From the NCBI RefSeq assembly GCF_900129785.1, contig NZ_FSRC01000001.1, forward strand, positions 1,984,001 through 2,048,000: a DNA stretch of 64,000 nucleotides. Direction: 5' to 3'. Below are positions 54,573-64,000 of the stretch, in pieces; position 1 is the first letter of the stretch, and each line of letters begins with the position of its first letter. Both the position numbers and the translations under genes were made by a program. Source of the stretch: Algoriphagus halophilus (GTDB lineage: Bacteria; Bacteroidota; Bacteroidia; Cytophagales; Cyclobacteriaceae). A model generated the notes under the pieces. That model was given only the letters and a program-made list of their open reading frames with translations, was not told the origin of the DNA and did no database searches.

Positions 54573-54734
54573 TTGTATAAACTACATTAAATCAAAAATT
54601 CAATAAAACATACTTTTTATTTTTATTTAAGCATTAACTAAACTCATTATTTATAAAAACCACAAATAATTGAGCTAATTTTTAAAATCCACACCCCCCC
54701 TTCCAATCCTCTGATTTTTTGCCGTTTATCATTG

Positions 54735-54748
54735 CGCAATCGATTGCG
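54735..54748. promoter_or_regulatory. LacI-type operator 2 (before susC)
   Basis: CGCAATCGATTGCG is a perfect 14-bp palindrome, 144 bases before the susC start, differing from operator 1 only at the two symmetric positions beside the central CG. Confidence 0.8.
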
Positions 54749-54891
54749 TAATTGATCATTTTAACCCATTGAATTGACTTTTAATTTGCTTTAATTTATT
54801 AATAAAATTAACCCTATTTACTAGCGTGTATTTCCATCAAAGGTCAATAGGTTATTTTAACCCCAATTTATCTAACATTAACCCTAAAATT

Positions 54892-57800
54892 ATGAAGCCT
54901 AAATTTTACACTTACCTAATGGTAGTGCTGCTTTTGCTCTCGGGTGTAACACACACTTTTGCGCAACAAGCTCAAGTAACAGGTACCGTCCTTGATGAGA
55001 CTGGTTTTCCCTTACCGGGAGTTACCATCTTGGTGAAAGGTACTACGAGAGGTGCAACCACCGACTTAGATGGAAAGTATTCTATCGAAGCATCTAGTAA
55101 CGAAACCTTGGTTTTTTCCTTTATAGGATACACTCCAACGGAAGTAGTCGTAGGAAACCAGTCAGTAATCGATGTCACACTGGATCCGGATCTAGCAGAT
55201 TTGGAAGAAGTGGTAGTCGTTGGTTACGGTACTGCCAAGAAAAGTCAATTGACAGGTGCGATTTCATCCGTGGGATCCAAAGAGATCCAGGAATTACCGA
55301 TTACAGACGCGAGACAAGCTTTACAAGGGAGAGCTGCAGGTGTGGATGTAACACAACCAGGATCTAAGCCCGGATCAGCCCCACAGGTTAGAATCAGAGG
55401 TAGAAGATCCTTCAACGCCTCCAATGAACCATTGTATGTGATTGATGGAATTCCGGTTGTGGGTGGATTGAATGATATCAACCCTCAGGACATTACTTCA
55501 ATGGAAGTTTTAAAAGATGCATCTGCAACAGCTATTTATGGTTCTAGGGGATCAAATGGGGTTGTTTTGATCACCACAAAAAGAGGGAATAAAGGCAAAA
55601 CAATCGTTTCCGTTGATTCCTATTACGGTGTAAACAAAGAATTGGGAAGAATCGATGTATTCAATGGACCTGAATTCGCAGAATATAAAAGAGAATCCAG
55701 AAGAGCCAGTGGTGAATATCCTGATGGACCTGCCACTCCCCAGGCAGATGAGTCCTTGTTTGAACCTGTAGAATTAGAAGGTATTGCTTTAGGAAGAAGT
55801 ACTGATTATGTAGGAGGTTTGTTACGAAATGGCGCGATTCAAAGTCATCAAGTTGGTGTAAGTGGCGGTTCTGATAAAACCACCTTCTTCGTATCTGCCA
55901 ACTACTTTAATGATAAAGGTGTCATTAAAAATCAAGATTATACCCGATATACATTCAGAGCAAATATTGACCACTCCATCAATAAGAAAATCAAATTTGG
56001 TACCTCAACCTTGGTTTCCTTTAGTGAAAGAAATGGAGAAAACTTCAACCCACTAGGTGGTGCTTTGGCAGAAAACCCATTGGGTAAACCTTTTGATGAC
56101 GAAGGAAACATCATCTTCTTACCTACTTCGGATGGTTTAAGAACCAACCCATTCGCTGAAATTGTACCGGGAGCTCAACAAGATTTGACCAAAAATTACA
56201 GAATCTTCAATAGTATCTTCGCCAATTATGAAATCATTCCTGGCTTGAATTACCGATTGGTATTTGGTCCAGATATCACCATTAGTAGAGCTGGAAGATT
56301 CACTGGATCCCAAACAAATGCAAGACGTGGTGGTGATGCTACTGGTAGCGTAAATGATGAATTCACATTCAACTATACGTTGGAGAACATCCTTACCTAT
56401 ACCAAGAGCTTTAATGAAAAACACAACTTGAATATTACTGCACTACAGTCTATTCAGAAAGACCGTTATGAGCAAACTACGGTAAGTGTTCAAGGTATTC
56501 CTGCAGAATCTCAATTATTCCATAGACTTGGGGACGCCTCTTTAATTACAGGTGCGAATACCAACTTGAGAGAATGGGCTCTCATGTCCTTCATGGGAAG
56601 GGTAAATTACGATTTCAAAAACAAGTACCTTTTGACCGCGACGTTGAGAGCGGATGGTAGCTCTAGATTTGGTGAAAACAACAAGTTCGGTTATTTCCCT
56701 TCTGTTGCTTTGGGTTGGAATATCCACTCAGAAAGCTTTATGCAGAATTCTTCCACTGTGGATCAGTTGAAGTTTAGAGTATCTTATGGATCCATCGGTA
56801 ACCAGGCGATCAACCCATATCAAACCCAGGCATTATTAGGTAGAACTTCCTATGCTTATGACAACACAGCGGCATATGGATACAGACCAAATACGATCGG
56901 TAATCCAGACTTGAGATGGGAATCTTCTACCACCTTCAACCTAGGTTTGGATTTCGCACTTTGGAAAAGTAGGGTGTTTGGTTCGTTGGAATATTACATT
57001 ACCAATACTTCTGACTTGCTAGCTCCACAACCACTTCCAAATTCCACTGGATTCGGAGGATTTACCACAAACATTGGTGAAACTCAAAACCGAGGTCTAG
57101 AATTAACCCTATCTACCTTGAACATTGAAAAAGGTGATTTCATGTGGTCCACAGACTTCATATTCAATAGAAACAGGGAAGAAATCATTTCCTTACCTAA
57201 TGGAGATGATATTTCAGCAGGAAGATTCATCGGTCAACCTTTGACTATCTTCTATGATTGGAATAAAATCGGTATTTGGCAAACATCCGAGACTGATTTA
57301 GCTACTTCATTTGGTGACAAACCAGGAGAAATCAAGATTGAAGACTTCAATGGAGATGGCAAAATCAATGCGGATGACAGACAATTCTTAGGTTCTGTGG
57401 TTCCTGATTTTGCATTGGGTATGACCAACCGATTCACGTACAAAGGTTTTGATCTTTCCTTCTTCCTATATGGTAGATTCGGATTTATGATCCGTTCTCA
57501 GTTCCATACAAGTAACAACAGCTTGGCAGGTAGATATAACAACTTAGACATCGATTATTGGACTCCTAATAATCCAACTAATGAGTTCCCTCGACCAAAT
57601 GTGAACCAAGAAAGTGCAAAATACGCGAGCTCTATGCAGTATTTTGACGGGTCCTTTATCAAAGTGAGAAACATCAATTTCGGTTACAACTTCACTCCTG
57701 AAATGGTAAGCAAAATCGGATTCCAAAGCCTTAGAATCTACACTAGTATTCAACAACCATTCATTTTTGCAGAATATAGATCCAAGTACAAAGGGATAGA

Positions 57801-57909
57801 TCCAGAAGTGTTTATGGATGGAGAACAAGGCGTTGCGGCAGGAACAGTCAATTCCAACGTCTCTCCTGCAGTTACTTCTTTCACATTTGGTATTAATGCA
57901 AAATTCTAA
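54892..57909 (+). CDS. susC: SusC/RagA-family TonB-linked outer-membrane transporter
   Basis: This 1005-aa protein starts at ATG 54892 (KPKFYTYLMVVLLLLSG gives the signal peptide, ending FAQQA); a GTG 22 codons upstream is rejected. A carboxypeptidase-like domain spans about 26-105 (VTGTVLDETGFPLPGVTILV), then the TonB-box-like region EEVVVVGYGTAKKSQLTG, the plug with VRIRGRRSFNASNEPLYVID and KDASATAIYGSRGSNGVV, and a large barrel. It imports oligosaccharides with its SusD partner. The co-regulated hexuronate genes suggest uronic-acid-containing glycans; the exact glycan is unknown. Confidence 0.95.
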   Translation: MKPKFYTYLMVVLLLLSGVTHTFAQQAQVTGTVLDETGFPLPGVTILVKGTTRGATTDLDGKYSIEASSNETLVFSFIGYTPTEVVVGNQSVIDVTLDPDLADLEEVVVVGYGTAKKSQLTGAISSVGSKEIQELPITDARQALQGRAAGVDVTQPGSKPGSAPQVRIRGRRSFNASNEPLYVIDGIPVVGGLNDINPQDITSMEVLKDASATAIYGSRGSNGVVLITTKRGNKGKTIVSVDSYYGVNKELGRIDVFNGPEFAEYKRESRRASGEYPDGPATPQADESLFEPVELEGIALGRSTDYVGGLLRNGAIQSHQVGVSGGSDKTTFFVSANYFNDKGVIKNQDYTRYTFRANIDHSINKKIKFGTSTLVSFSERNGENFNPLGGALAENPLGKPFDDEGNIIFLPTSDGLRTNPFAEIVPGAQQDLTKNYRIFNSIFANYEIIPGLNYRLVFGPDITISRAGRFTGSQTNARRGGDATGSVNDEFTFNYTLENILTYTKSFNEKHNLNITALQSIQKDRYEQTTVSVQGIPAESQLFHRLGDASLITGANTNLREWALMSFMGRVNYDFKNKYLLTATLRADGSSRFGENNKFGYFPSVALGWNIHSESFMQNSSTVDQLKFRVSYGSIGNQAINPYQTQALLGRTSYAYDNTAAYGYRPNTIGNPDLRWESSTTFNLGLDFALWKSRVFGSLEYYITNTSDLLAPQPLPNSTGFGGFTTNIGETQNRGLELTLSTLNIEKGDFMWSTDFIFNRNREEIISLPNGDDISAGRFIGQPLTIFYDWNKIGIWQTSETDLATSFGDKPGEIKIEDFNGDGKINADDRQFLGSVVPDFALGMTNRFTYKGFDLSFFLYGRFGFMIRSQFHTSNNSLAGRYNNLDIDYWTPNNPTNEFPRPNVNQESAKYASSMQYFDGSFIKVRNINFGYNFTPEMVSKIGFQSLRIYTSIQQPFIFAEYRSKYKGIDPEVFMDGEQGVAAGTVNSNVSPAVTSFTFGINAKF

Positions 57910-57915
57910 TCGATA

Positions 57916-59586
57916 ATGAAAAAATTAGCAATAAAAATAAACACATGGGCTAAATCAACAGCCCTCCTAATTGGGATATCAGCCATGTCCGCTTGTAGCG
58001 GATTCCTAGACGAGGATGTGGTATCACAAATTGGAAATGACTACCTCACCACGCCTAAAGGGCTCAATGATGGGGTAAACGCAGCGTACAGTACGATGAG
58101 AGCTTGGTACGGTACTGAAAGAGGTAATAACTTCACCATTTTCGGTACAGACACCTATACGAATGGTGCAGATGGTTCCTGGAAATTCATGAACACGTAC
58201 ACGAACCAGTTTGACTCTCAGAATGGTCATGCCCGTGAAATTTGGGATGAGTTTTATAGAGGAATCAACACTTGTAATGCAGTAATTGATAGATCCGCAG
58301 ACGTATCAGGAGTATCTCAAGATGTCTTGTTACAAAGAATTTCCGAGGCGAAGTTCATTAGAGCACATCATTACTTCATCTTGGTTCAATTATTTGGTGG
58401 AGTAGACTTACAACTTTCCGAAACATCTGTTCCTACCAAAGAGGTGACAAGAGCATCGGTTGCTGCAGTATATGCTGCGATCATCCAGGATTTAGAAGAA
58501 GCTATTCCAAACCTGGAAGCAAAAGCAAAATCCAGTGACTTTGGTAGAGCTACTAAGCCTGCTGCAGAACACTTGTTGGGAAGAGTTTACTTAACCAAAG
58601 CAACTTCAGAAGCAGGAGAGGCCTCTGACTATGCAAAAGCTGAGACTTTATTCCAAAGTGTTATTGACAATTACGGATTCGCTTTATTACCTAATTTTGG
58701 AGATGTTCATGCCTTTGGAAATGAAATCAATGATGAGGTAATCTGGTCTACTCAATATACCTATGATCCATTGACAACAGGTGGAGGTAATAACTCGCAT
58801 GTGTTTTTCTTAATGGAATATGATGTTCAGCCTGGAATGCAAAGAGACGTTTTTAATGGTCGTCCATTCAAAAGATATAGACCAACGGATTATACTCTAA
58901 ATGTGATTTTCGCTGACCGGGAGAATGATTCACGCTATAAAAACTCCTTTGTTGATTTCTTCCAGTCAAATAAACCAGGCACTTATAACACGACGTTTGA
59001 TAAATCAAAAGAGACCGTAACTTTTGCTGCTGGTGATACCACGATATGGTTGCCAGGTTATAATATGTCAGAATCTGAGCGTGCAAAATATCCATATCAA
59101 GTTCTGACTCCTGAATTATATACAGAAAGATTATTCCCAGGTCTAAAAAAACATAAGGATCCAGGAAGAGCGGATAGAACTCAATTTGCTGGAGGTAGAG
59201 ATTACATCGCCTTTAGATTGGCAGACACTTATCTTATGTTAGCTGAAGCTCAATTCCGTCAAGGTAAAATGGCTGCTGCTACCGAAAACATCAATATGGT
59301 CCGAAGAAGAGCAGCTTTCCCAGGGAAAGAAGCAGCAATGGAAATTTCCGAATCTGAATTGACCTTTGAGTTCATCACTGAAGAAAGAGAAAGAGAATTA
59401 CTTGGAGAGCAAAGCAGATGGTTGGATCTTAAAAGATGGGGGATTTTGGTGGAACGAGTGAGAGCTTATAATCCTCAAGGTGCCGACAACATCCAGGATT
59501 TTCACGTGTTGAGACCGATTCCTCAAAACCAAATAGATAGAGCTGAAGGCAATGCAAGTGCATTCCCTCAAAACCCTGGTTATTAA
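57916..59586 (+). CDS. susD: SusD/RagB-family glycan-binding lipoprotein
   Basis: This 556-aa surface lipoprotein has the lipobox SAC at about residue 27 (ISAMSACSGFLDE). Tetratricopeptide-like helices include EAKFIRAHHYFILVQLFGGV at about 148-167, and the conserved C-terminal segments RLADTYLMLAEA, INMVRRRA and EERERELLGEQSRWLDLKRW mark the family. It forms the lid of the SusC transporter. The gene follows susC by 6 bases and ends at a strong terminator. Confidence 0.95.
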   Translation: MKKLAIKINTWAKSTALLIGISAMSACSGFLDEDVVSQIGNDYLTTPKGLNDGVNAAYSTMRAWYGTERGNNFTIFGTDTYTNGADGSWKFMNTYTNQFDSQNGHAREIWDEFYRGINTCNAVIDRSADVSGVSQDVLLQRISEAKFIRAHHYFILVQLFGGVDLQLSETSVPTKEVTRASVAAVYAAIIQDLEEAIPNLEAKAKSSDFGRATKPAAEHLLGRVYLTKATSEAGEASDYAKAETLFQSVIDNYGFALLPNFGDVHAFGNEINDEVIWSTQYTYDPLTTGGGNNSHVFFLMEYDVQPGMQRDVFNGRPFKRYRPTDYTLNVIFADRENDSRYKNSFVDFFQSNKPGTYNTTFDKSKETVTFAAGDTTIWLPGYNMSESERAKYPYQVLTPELYTERLFPGLKKHKDPGRADRTQFAGGRDYIAFRLADTYLMLAEAQFRQGKMAAATENINMVRRRAAFPGKEAAMEISESELTFEFITEERERELLGEQSRWLDLKRWGILVERVRAYNPQGADNIQDFHVLRPIPQNQIDRAEGNASAFPQNPGY

Positions 59587-59608
59587 TTGTTGATAGGGTT
59601 GTTAATGC

Positions 59609-59645
59609 AAAAAGCTGTTTCGAATTCGAAACAGCTTTTTTTATG
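59609..59645. terminator. Bidirectional terminator between susD and lacI-type gene
   Basis: A 14-bp stem (AAAAAGCTGTTTCG / CGAAACAGCTTTTT) with an AATT loop has T-runs on both sides and lies between convergent genes. Confidence 0.9.
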
Positions 59646-59666
59646 GGTTTTTATTAACAACTAAAT

Positions 59667-60689
59667 TTATTCTGCCATCGTGGATGCACGAATCGTAAGC
59701 TTGGAAGGAAAGGTAATCACTTCATTTGGCAAATCAGGTTGATTGACTTTGGTCAACTTTTTCATCAGGATTTTAGCGCATTCCTCCCCTATACAGCAAG
59801 CTGGTTGGGAAATGGTGGTCAACGAAGGATTTAACAATCCCGCAATCCCCATATTTGAAAAACTGATTACTTTCAAATCTTCTGGAATCCTCACATTTGC
59901 CTTTTTTGCCGCTTGATAGGTGGCCAAGGCTAATTTTTCTACGGAAGCCAAGATGCCATCTGGCCTATTTTCTTGAGATAACAGTTCTTTAAGAATCTCA
60001 ATATTCCGTTCCTCTTTTTGACAACAAACTTTACTGAATTCAGGGTTATGTTCAATCCCAGCCTCTTTCAAAGCAGCTAGAAAACCCCGATGTCTCTCCT
60101 TGGTGATAGATATATCCTCCGAAAGCATTAAAAAAGCAGGACGTTTACAACCCTGTTGAATCAGGTGTCTCGTCGCTTCCAAAGTGCTTTGATAATCGTT
60201 AGTGATAAATTTAGTAGTAGGTATTTCACTACAGATTCTATCAAAAAATAAGATGGGCAAACCTCTATCGTATAACTTCCTGAGATGTGAAATATCGCTC
60301 GTTTGACTTGAAACCGACATGACAATGGCATCTGCTCTTCCATTCAATAAAACCGAGACAATCTTTTTTTCTCTCTCCACATCTTCGTGGGTACAATAAA
60401 CCAGCAGATGGTATCCATGTTCCTGGGTTATCGACTCAATTCCGTCAATTACTTGAGCAAAGAAATTGTTGATTCTCTCAGGAATAATTACAGCTATGGT
60501 TTTGCTTTTATTTTCCCTTAGACTCCTTGCAAAAGGATTGGGATGATAGTTCAGCTTTTCAGCCATACTTAAGACCTTTTTCTTGGTCTGCTCACTGATT
60601 TCGTAGCTATCATTCAAAGCTCTCGAAACCGTAGAGGGTGCTAGATTAAGCTCAGCAGCCAGCTCCTTTAGACTTATACCGGAAACCAT
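59667..60689 (-). CDS. LacI-family transcriptional repressor
   Basis: This 340-aa protein has an N-terminal helix-turn-helix with hinge (about 4-58, SLKELAAELNLAPSTVSRAL, NPFARSLRE) and a periplasmic-binding-protein-like effector domain (about 62-338, KTIAVIIPERINNFFAQVI, FITNDYQS, DLKVISFSN). Its effector is probably a hexuronate or a breakdown intermediate, from the neighbouring genes. Three 14-bp palindromes in this window, one in its own upstream region, fit its DNA-binding type. It is divergent from uxaC. Confidence 0.93.
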   Translation of the reverse strand: MVSGISLKELAAELNLAPSTVSRALNDSYEISEQTKKKVLSMAEKLNYHPNPFARSLRENKSKTIAVIIPERINNFFAQVIDGIESITQEHGYHLLVYCTHEDVEREKKIVSVLLNGRADAIVMSVSSQTSDISHLRKLYDRGLPILFFDRICSEIPTTKFITNDYQSTLEATRHLIQQGCKRPAFLMLSEDISITKERHRGFLAALKEAGIEHNPEFSKVCCQKEERNIEILKELLSQENRPDGILASVEKLALATYQAAKKANVRIPEDLKVISFSNMGIAGLLNPSLTTISQPACCIGEECAKILMKKLTKVNQPDLPNEVITFPSKLTIRASTMAE

Positions 60690-60776
60690 CCTATAGAATT
60701 TATTTTGGGTTAATAGAAATTGGGCTATAAATTACAAAGGTTCCTTGGTATTCCCCCTATCCCGCTTATATAAAAT

Positions 60777-60790
60777 CGAAAACGATTGCG
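60777..60790. promoter_or_regulatory. LacI-type operator 3 (between the repressor and uxaC)
   Basis: CGAAAACGATTGCG matches operator 2 at 12 of 14 positions; the right half is exact and the left half degenerate. It lies 88 bases before the repressor start and 78 before uxaC, so it could control both. Confidence 0.7.
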
Positions 60791-60867
60791 TATTTTCTTC
60801 CGAAATTGGTCATAAATCAAGGTAAATTGAAGTCTTTTAAACCCCTTAGGACCGAGCACCCCAGTTT

Positions 60868-62313
60868 ATGCAAACAATAGAAACTCAACATGCATTCTTG
60901 TCAGAAGATTTTCTTTTACAAAATAAGTATGCCAGTATACTTTATCACACGTATGCTAAAAATCAACCCATCATAGATTATCATAATCACCTCCCTCCTA
61001 GCCAAATTAATTCTAATCAAACCTTTGAAAATATTTCAAAAATATGGTTAGCCGGAGACCATTATAAATGGCGGGCAATGAGGACACTTGGGATTTCTGA
61101 AAAATATATCACGGGAGATGCTACTGACCGGGAAAAATTTCAAAAATGGGCTGAAACAGTACCCTACACCCTAAGGAATCCTTTGTACCATTGGACTCAT
61201 TTGGAGCTAAAGCGATATTTTGGAATTGAGGAATTGCTTACTGGTGAAAATGCGGATAAGATCTATGATCAAACCACAGAAATGCTGCAAGGTCAGGATT
61301 TCTCTACTTGTTCCCTACTGAAGAAAATGAATGTGGAAACAGTGTGTTCAACGGATGATCCTACTGATACGCTGGAAGAACATGTACAATTCAGCAAAAA
61401 AGAAGACGATTTGAATTTATATCCTGCATTTCGCCCAGATAAAGCCTATGCAGTAGAAAATTTAGAAACCTACAATCAATACCTGATCAAACTCGGTGAA
61501 TTAACCATTGGTAAGTTGATTCTTACGTTTGATGAATTGATTCAGGCCCTGGAAATGAGAGTCCAATACTTTCATGATCGAGGATGTAGGGTGTCTGACC
61601 ATGGATTGGAACAATTGTCTTATTTCGAAAATGATCTTTCCTATGATATGGATGGATTGTTGGAAATGCTTCGTTATGGAAACGCCCTGCTACCAGAGCA
61701 AGTAAGTTTCTTTAAATACCGGGTATTAAAAGAGCTTTCCAAAATGTACCATGCCAAAGGCTGGGTTCAGCAATTTCACTTGGGTGCATTGAGAAACACA
61801 AATACCAGAATGCTTCGGGTACTTGGCCCTGACACCGGTTTTGATTCAATTGGTGACTTTGATCAGGCCAAAGCCTTGGCTCAATACCTCAATGCATTGG
61901 ACTCAACAGATCAACTTTCAAGAACAATTCTGTATAACCTCAATCCGAGAGATAACGAAGTCTTGGCAACAATGATCGGTAACTTCAACGATGGATCTAT
62001 CAAAGGAAAGATTCAATTCGGTTCAGGTTGGTGGTACATGGATCAGAAAGATGGGATGGAAAAACAAATCAATACCCTTTCCAACATGGGCTTGGTCAGT
62101 TGCTTTATTGGCATGTTGACTGATTCCAGAAGTTTCCTGTCTTTTCCTAGACATGAATACTTCAGAAGAATATTATGTAATCTATTTGGGAAGGATGTAG
62201 AGAACGGAGAATTACCATGGGATGAAGCATGGCTTGGTAAAATCATTGAAGATATTTGTTATAAAAATGCCAAGAATTACTTTGACTTCCATCCAACTAA
62301 CATCAAGTTTTAA
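60868..62313 (+). CDS. uxaC: Glucuronate (uronate) isomerase
   Basis: This 481-aa TIM-barrel enzyme of the amidohydrolase fold converts glucuronate to fructuronate and galacturonate to tagaturonate. Marks include IIDYHNHLPPSQI (metal His-x-His), KWRAMRTLGISEKYITGDA, CSTDDPTDTLEEH, the QQFHLGALRNTNTRM segment and the C-terminal FGSGWWYMDQKDGMEKQI and LTDSRSFLSFPRHEYFRRIL. Length is usual. It is the first gene of a hexuronate operon, with the SDR gene 2 bases downstream. Confidence 0.95.
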   Translation: MQTIETQHAFLSEDFLLQNKYASILYHTYAKNQPIIDYHNHLPPSQINSNQTFENISKIWLAGDHYKWRAMRTLGISEKYITGDATDREKFQKWAETVPYTLRNPLYHWTHLELKRYFGIEELLTGENADKIYDQTTEMLQGQDFSTCSLLKKMNVETVCSTDDPTDTLEEHVQFSKKEDDLNLYPAFRPDKAYAVENLETYNQYLIKLGELTIGKLILTFDELIQALEMRVQYFHDRGCRVSDHGLEQLSYFENDLSYDMDGLLEMLRYGNALLPEQVSFFKYRVLKELSKMYHAKGWVQQFHLGALRNTNTRMLRVLGPDTGFDSIGDFDQAKALAQYLNALDSTDQLSRTILYNLNPRDNEVLATMIGNFNDGSIKGKIQFGSGWWYMDQKDGMEKQINTLSNMGLVSCFIGMLTDSRSFLSFPRHEYFRRILCNLFGKDVENGELPWDEAWLGKIIEDICYKNAKNYFDFHPTNIKF

Positions 62314-62315
62314 TT

Positions 62316-63134
62316 ATGAGTAACACCATCTTTTCCCTACAGGGAAAAAAAATAGCTTTCTCTGGAGCAACCGGAGTATTAGGCAAAACCATGAGTATTC
62401 ATTTGGCCAAAGAAGGGGCTGACCTCTTAGTAATTGGCAGGACTCCGGCTAAAGTAGAAGAATTGGTAGCTGAAGTGAAAAGCGAAGGAGGAAAAGCCTG
62501 GGGCTATATTGCGGATGTAACCAATGAAACTGACCTTGCGGGTATCGTCTCCCAAATTGAAGCAGATCATGGCTATATAGACATTTTAATCAATGCCGCA
62601 GGAGGTAATATGCCTGGAGCGGTCATCACTCCTGATCAAAGCTTTTTGGATTTAGACACCAATTCTTTGAAAAAAGTAGTGGATTTAAATTATTTAGGAA
62701 CCGTACTTCCCACCAAGGCATTGTTGCCATTAATGCTTCAAAAAAACAAGGGGAACATCCTAAATATCAGCTCTATGGCTGCAACGAGACCCATGACCCG
62801 AGTGTTGGGATATGCCTCTGCAAAAGCAGCTATTGACAATTTTACAAAATTTATGGCTGTAGAACTCTGCTCCAAGCACGGTCCGGGTTTTAGGGTCAAT
62901 GCGATTGCTCCAGGATTTTTCTTGACTGAGCAAAACAGGACCTTGTTAACGGAATCGGACGGAAGCCTTACGCAGCGAGGAAACCAAATAAAAACGCATA
63001 CTCCGATGGCAAGATTTGGAAAGCCCGAAGATTTATTAGGAGCACTTCAATGGCTTTGCAGTGATGCCTCTGAATTTGTAACCGGCACCATTATCCCAGT
63101 AGATGGAGGTTTCAGTGCCTATTCAGGTGTATAA
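62316..63134 (+). CDS. SDR-family oxidoreductase, probable fructuronate reductase (D-mannonate oxidoreductase)
   Basis: This 272-aa short-chain dehydrogenase has the cofactor motif SGATGVLGK (TGxxxGxG type, about 16-24), NAAGG, the catalytic Ser in NISSMAA and Tyr/Lys in YASAKAAID. Between uxaC and uxuA, the missing step is reduction of fructuronate to mannonate, and SDR enzymes fill this role in several bacteria in place of UxuB. A gluconate- or KduD-like role is the alternative. The gene starts 2 bases after uxaC, so the two are cotranscribed. Confidence 0.85.
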   Translation: MSNTIFSLQGKKIAFSGATGVLGKTMSIHLAKEGADLLVIGRTPAKVEELVAEVKSEGGKAWGYIADVTNETDLAGIVSQIEADHGYIDILINAAGGNMPGAVITPDQSFLDLDTNSLKKVVDLNYLGTVLPTKALLPLMLQKNKGNILNISSMAATRPMTRVLGYASAKAAIDNFTKFMAVELCSKHGPGFRVNAIAPGFFLTEQNRTLLTESDGSLTQRGNQIKTHTPMARFGKPEDLLGALQWLCSDASEFVTGTIIPVDGGFSAYSGV

Positions 63135-63211
63135 GAAATTGTAAAAGCATCGGCAATTGTGCAAATTGTCAAACTCGAAATACCTAGTATTAACATATAA
63201 CCCTCAGCTTT

Positions 63212-64000
63212 ATGGCCTATAAAATGGAGCAAACCATGCGTTGGTATGGCCCAAATGACCCTGTAAGTCTTCAAGATATCCTCCAATCGGGAGCGTCTGG
63301 AATTGTCACTGCCTTGCATCATATTCCCAATGGCGAAGTTTGGACCATTGAGGAGATTCAAAAAAGAAAAGACATTATTGAAAAAGCAGGATTAACCTGG
63401 TCAGTAGTAGAATCCGTTCCAGTTCATGAGTTAATCAAAACCAGGACAGGGAATTTTAAAGAGCTCATTGAAAACTATAAGCAAAGTATTCGAAACCTTG
63501 CTAAAGTAGGAATTCATACGGTATGTTATAACTTCATGCCTATTCTGGATTGGACCAGAACTGACTTATTCCATACCCTTCCCAATGGGGCGAAGGCTTT
63601 ATTGTTTGAGAAAAAAGCGGTTCAGGCATTTGACTTGTTCATTCTGAAAAGAGAAGGTGCAGATGCTGAATATTCCCCAGAGGAAACCCAAGAGATCAAA
63701 GCATATTATGATGCCTTGAGTCCTGAAAAGCACCAATTGATCATCGACAATATATTAAAAGGACTTCCAGGTTCAGAGATCGGCTATACGCTCGAAGAAT
63801 TCAAGGCGATGTTGGAAACCTATTCCGGAATTGATGCTCCAAAATTAGCCGAACACCTCAAGTTATTCTTGGATGAAATTGTGCCGGTGGCTGAAGAAAA
63901 TAAAGTCTATTTGGCAATTCACCCGGATGATCCCCCATTCCCTCTTTTTGGACTTCCTAGAGTGGTGTCTGTCGCTGCAGATGCTAGAAGATTGATCACA
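63212..64000 (+). CDS. uxuA: Mannonate dehydratase (partial, C-terminus off the right edge)
   Basis: The frame is open for 263 codons from ATG 63212 to the window edge; the full protein is about 390 aa. [20 protein letters not shown] and [15 protein letters not shown] at the N-terminus, [16 protein letters not shown] and the [17 protein letters not shown] metal/active-site segment are typical of UxuA. It dehydrates mannonate to 2-keto-3-deoxygluconate. Met5 and Met9 are alternative starts. It completes the hexuronate operon. Confidence 0.94.
   Translation, partial: MAYKMEQTMRWYGPNDPVSLQDILQSGASGIVTALHHIPNGEVWTIEEIQKRKDIIEKAGLTWSVVESVPVHELIKTRTGNFKELIENYKQSIRNLAKVGIHTVCYNFMPILDWTRTDLFHTLPNGAKALLFEKKAVQAFDLFILKREGADAEYSPEETQEIKAYYDALSPEKHQLIIDNILKGLPGSEIGYTLEEFKAMLETYSGIDAPKLAEHLKLFLDEIVPVAEENKVYLAIHPDDPPFPLFGLPRVVSVAADARRLIT

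Noticed and set aside
1..64000. tRNA, rRNA, CRISPR arrays and insertion sequences
   Set aside because: None was recognised by eye on either strand; a covariance-model search would be needed to exclude small RNAs.

Overview
The window looks like a chromosomal stretch of a Bacteroidota bacterium, most probably order Cytophagales (Cyclobacteriaceae, Algoriphagus-like; this placement is inference). The base composition is AT-rich. There is a SusC/SusD pair, several TonB-dependent receptors with carboxypeptidase-like N-terminal domains, LytTR/LytS regulators, a Bacteroidota-type promoter (TTTG-N19-TAnnTTTG) and few Shine-Dalgarno sequences. No rRNA, tRNA, CRISPR array, transposase or integrase was seen.

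Layout. (1) 1-6.6 kb, minus strand: a formyltransferase-fold enzyme, a Tat-exported degenerate 5'-nucleotidase-like protein, three tandem phage-tail-collar-domain proteins of exactly 180 aa each, and the start of a very large secreted Calx-beta protein that runs off the left edge. This is the best candidate for an undescribed system. (2) 6.7-11.2 kb: a secreted M1 peptidase, then a malonate operon (malonyl-CoA synthetase, MadL, MadM). (3) 11.3-31.4 kb: metal homeostasis. It holds a TonB receptor with an AraC regulator carrying a CxxC metal-binding N-terminus, a Crp-type regulator, an MFS transporter, CopA, a small HMA chaperone, an apparently exported CHY zinc-finger protein, a HYC_CC_PP protein, the CusA-CusC-CusB efflux system with PepSY and DUF3347 proteins, and a TonB receptor divergent from a DtxR/MntR repressor whose likely operator lies inside the receptor promoter. 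(4) 31.4-40.9 kb: ArfB, a Tat-exported sugar epimerase-like protein, Dps, and a signalling and stress block (NtrC-type regulator, receivers, two histidine kinases, YtxH and lmo0937-type small proteins). (5) 40.9-43.5 kb: ribosomal protein bTHX and the 5-oxoprolinase operon pxpABC. (6) 43.5-48.6 kb: a lipoprotein carrying a motif typical of planctomycete DUF1559 proteins, then a LytS/LytS/LytTR operon whose first kinase has a degraded ATP-binding domain. (7) 48.7-51.6 kb: a DUF4301 protein and an RNA methyltransferase. (8) 51.6-64 kb: a carbohydrate locus with a tandem DUF1080 lipoprotein, a Gfo/Idh/MocA oxidoreductase, SusC/SusD, a LacI regulator, and glucuronate isomerase, an SDR reductase and mannonate dehydratase (cut by the right edge).

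How they work together. In the last block, three near-identical 14-bp LacI-type palindromes precede the DUF1080 operon, susC, and the lacI/uxaC divergent region. This points to one local regulon in which uptake (SusCD), 3-keto-glycoside chemistry (DUF1080 plus oxidoreductase) and hexuronate breakdown to 2-keto-3-deoxygluconate are induced together. In the metal block, cytoplasmic copper is moved outward by CopA and the HMA chaperone, and periplasmic copper is expelled by CusCBA with DUF3347 proteins as likely copper-handling accessories.
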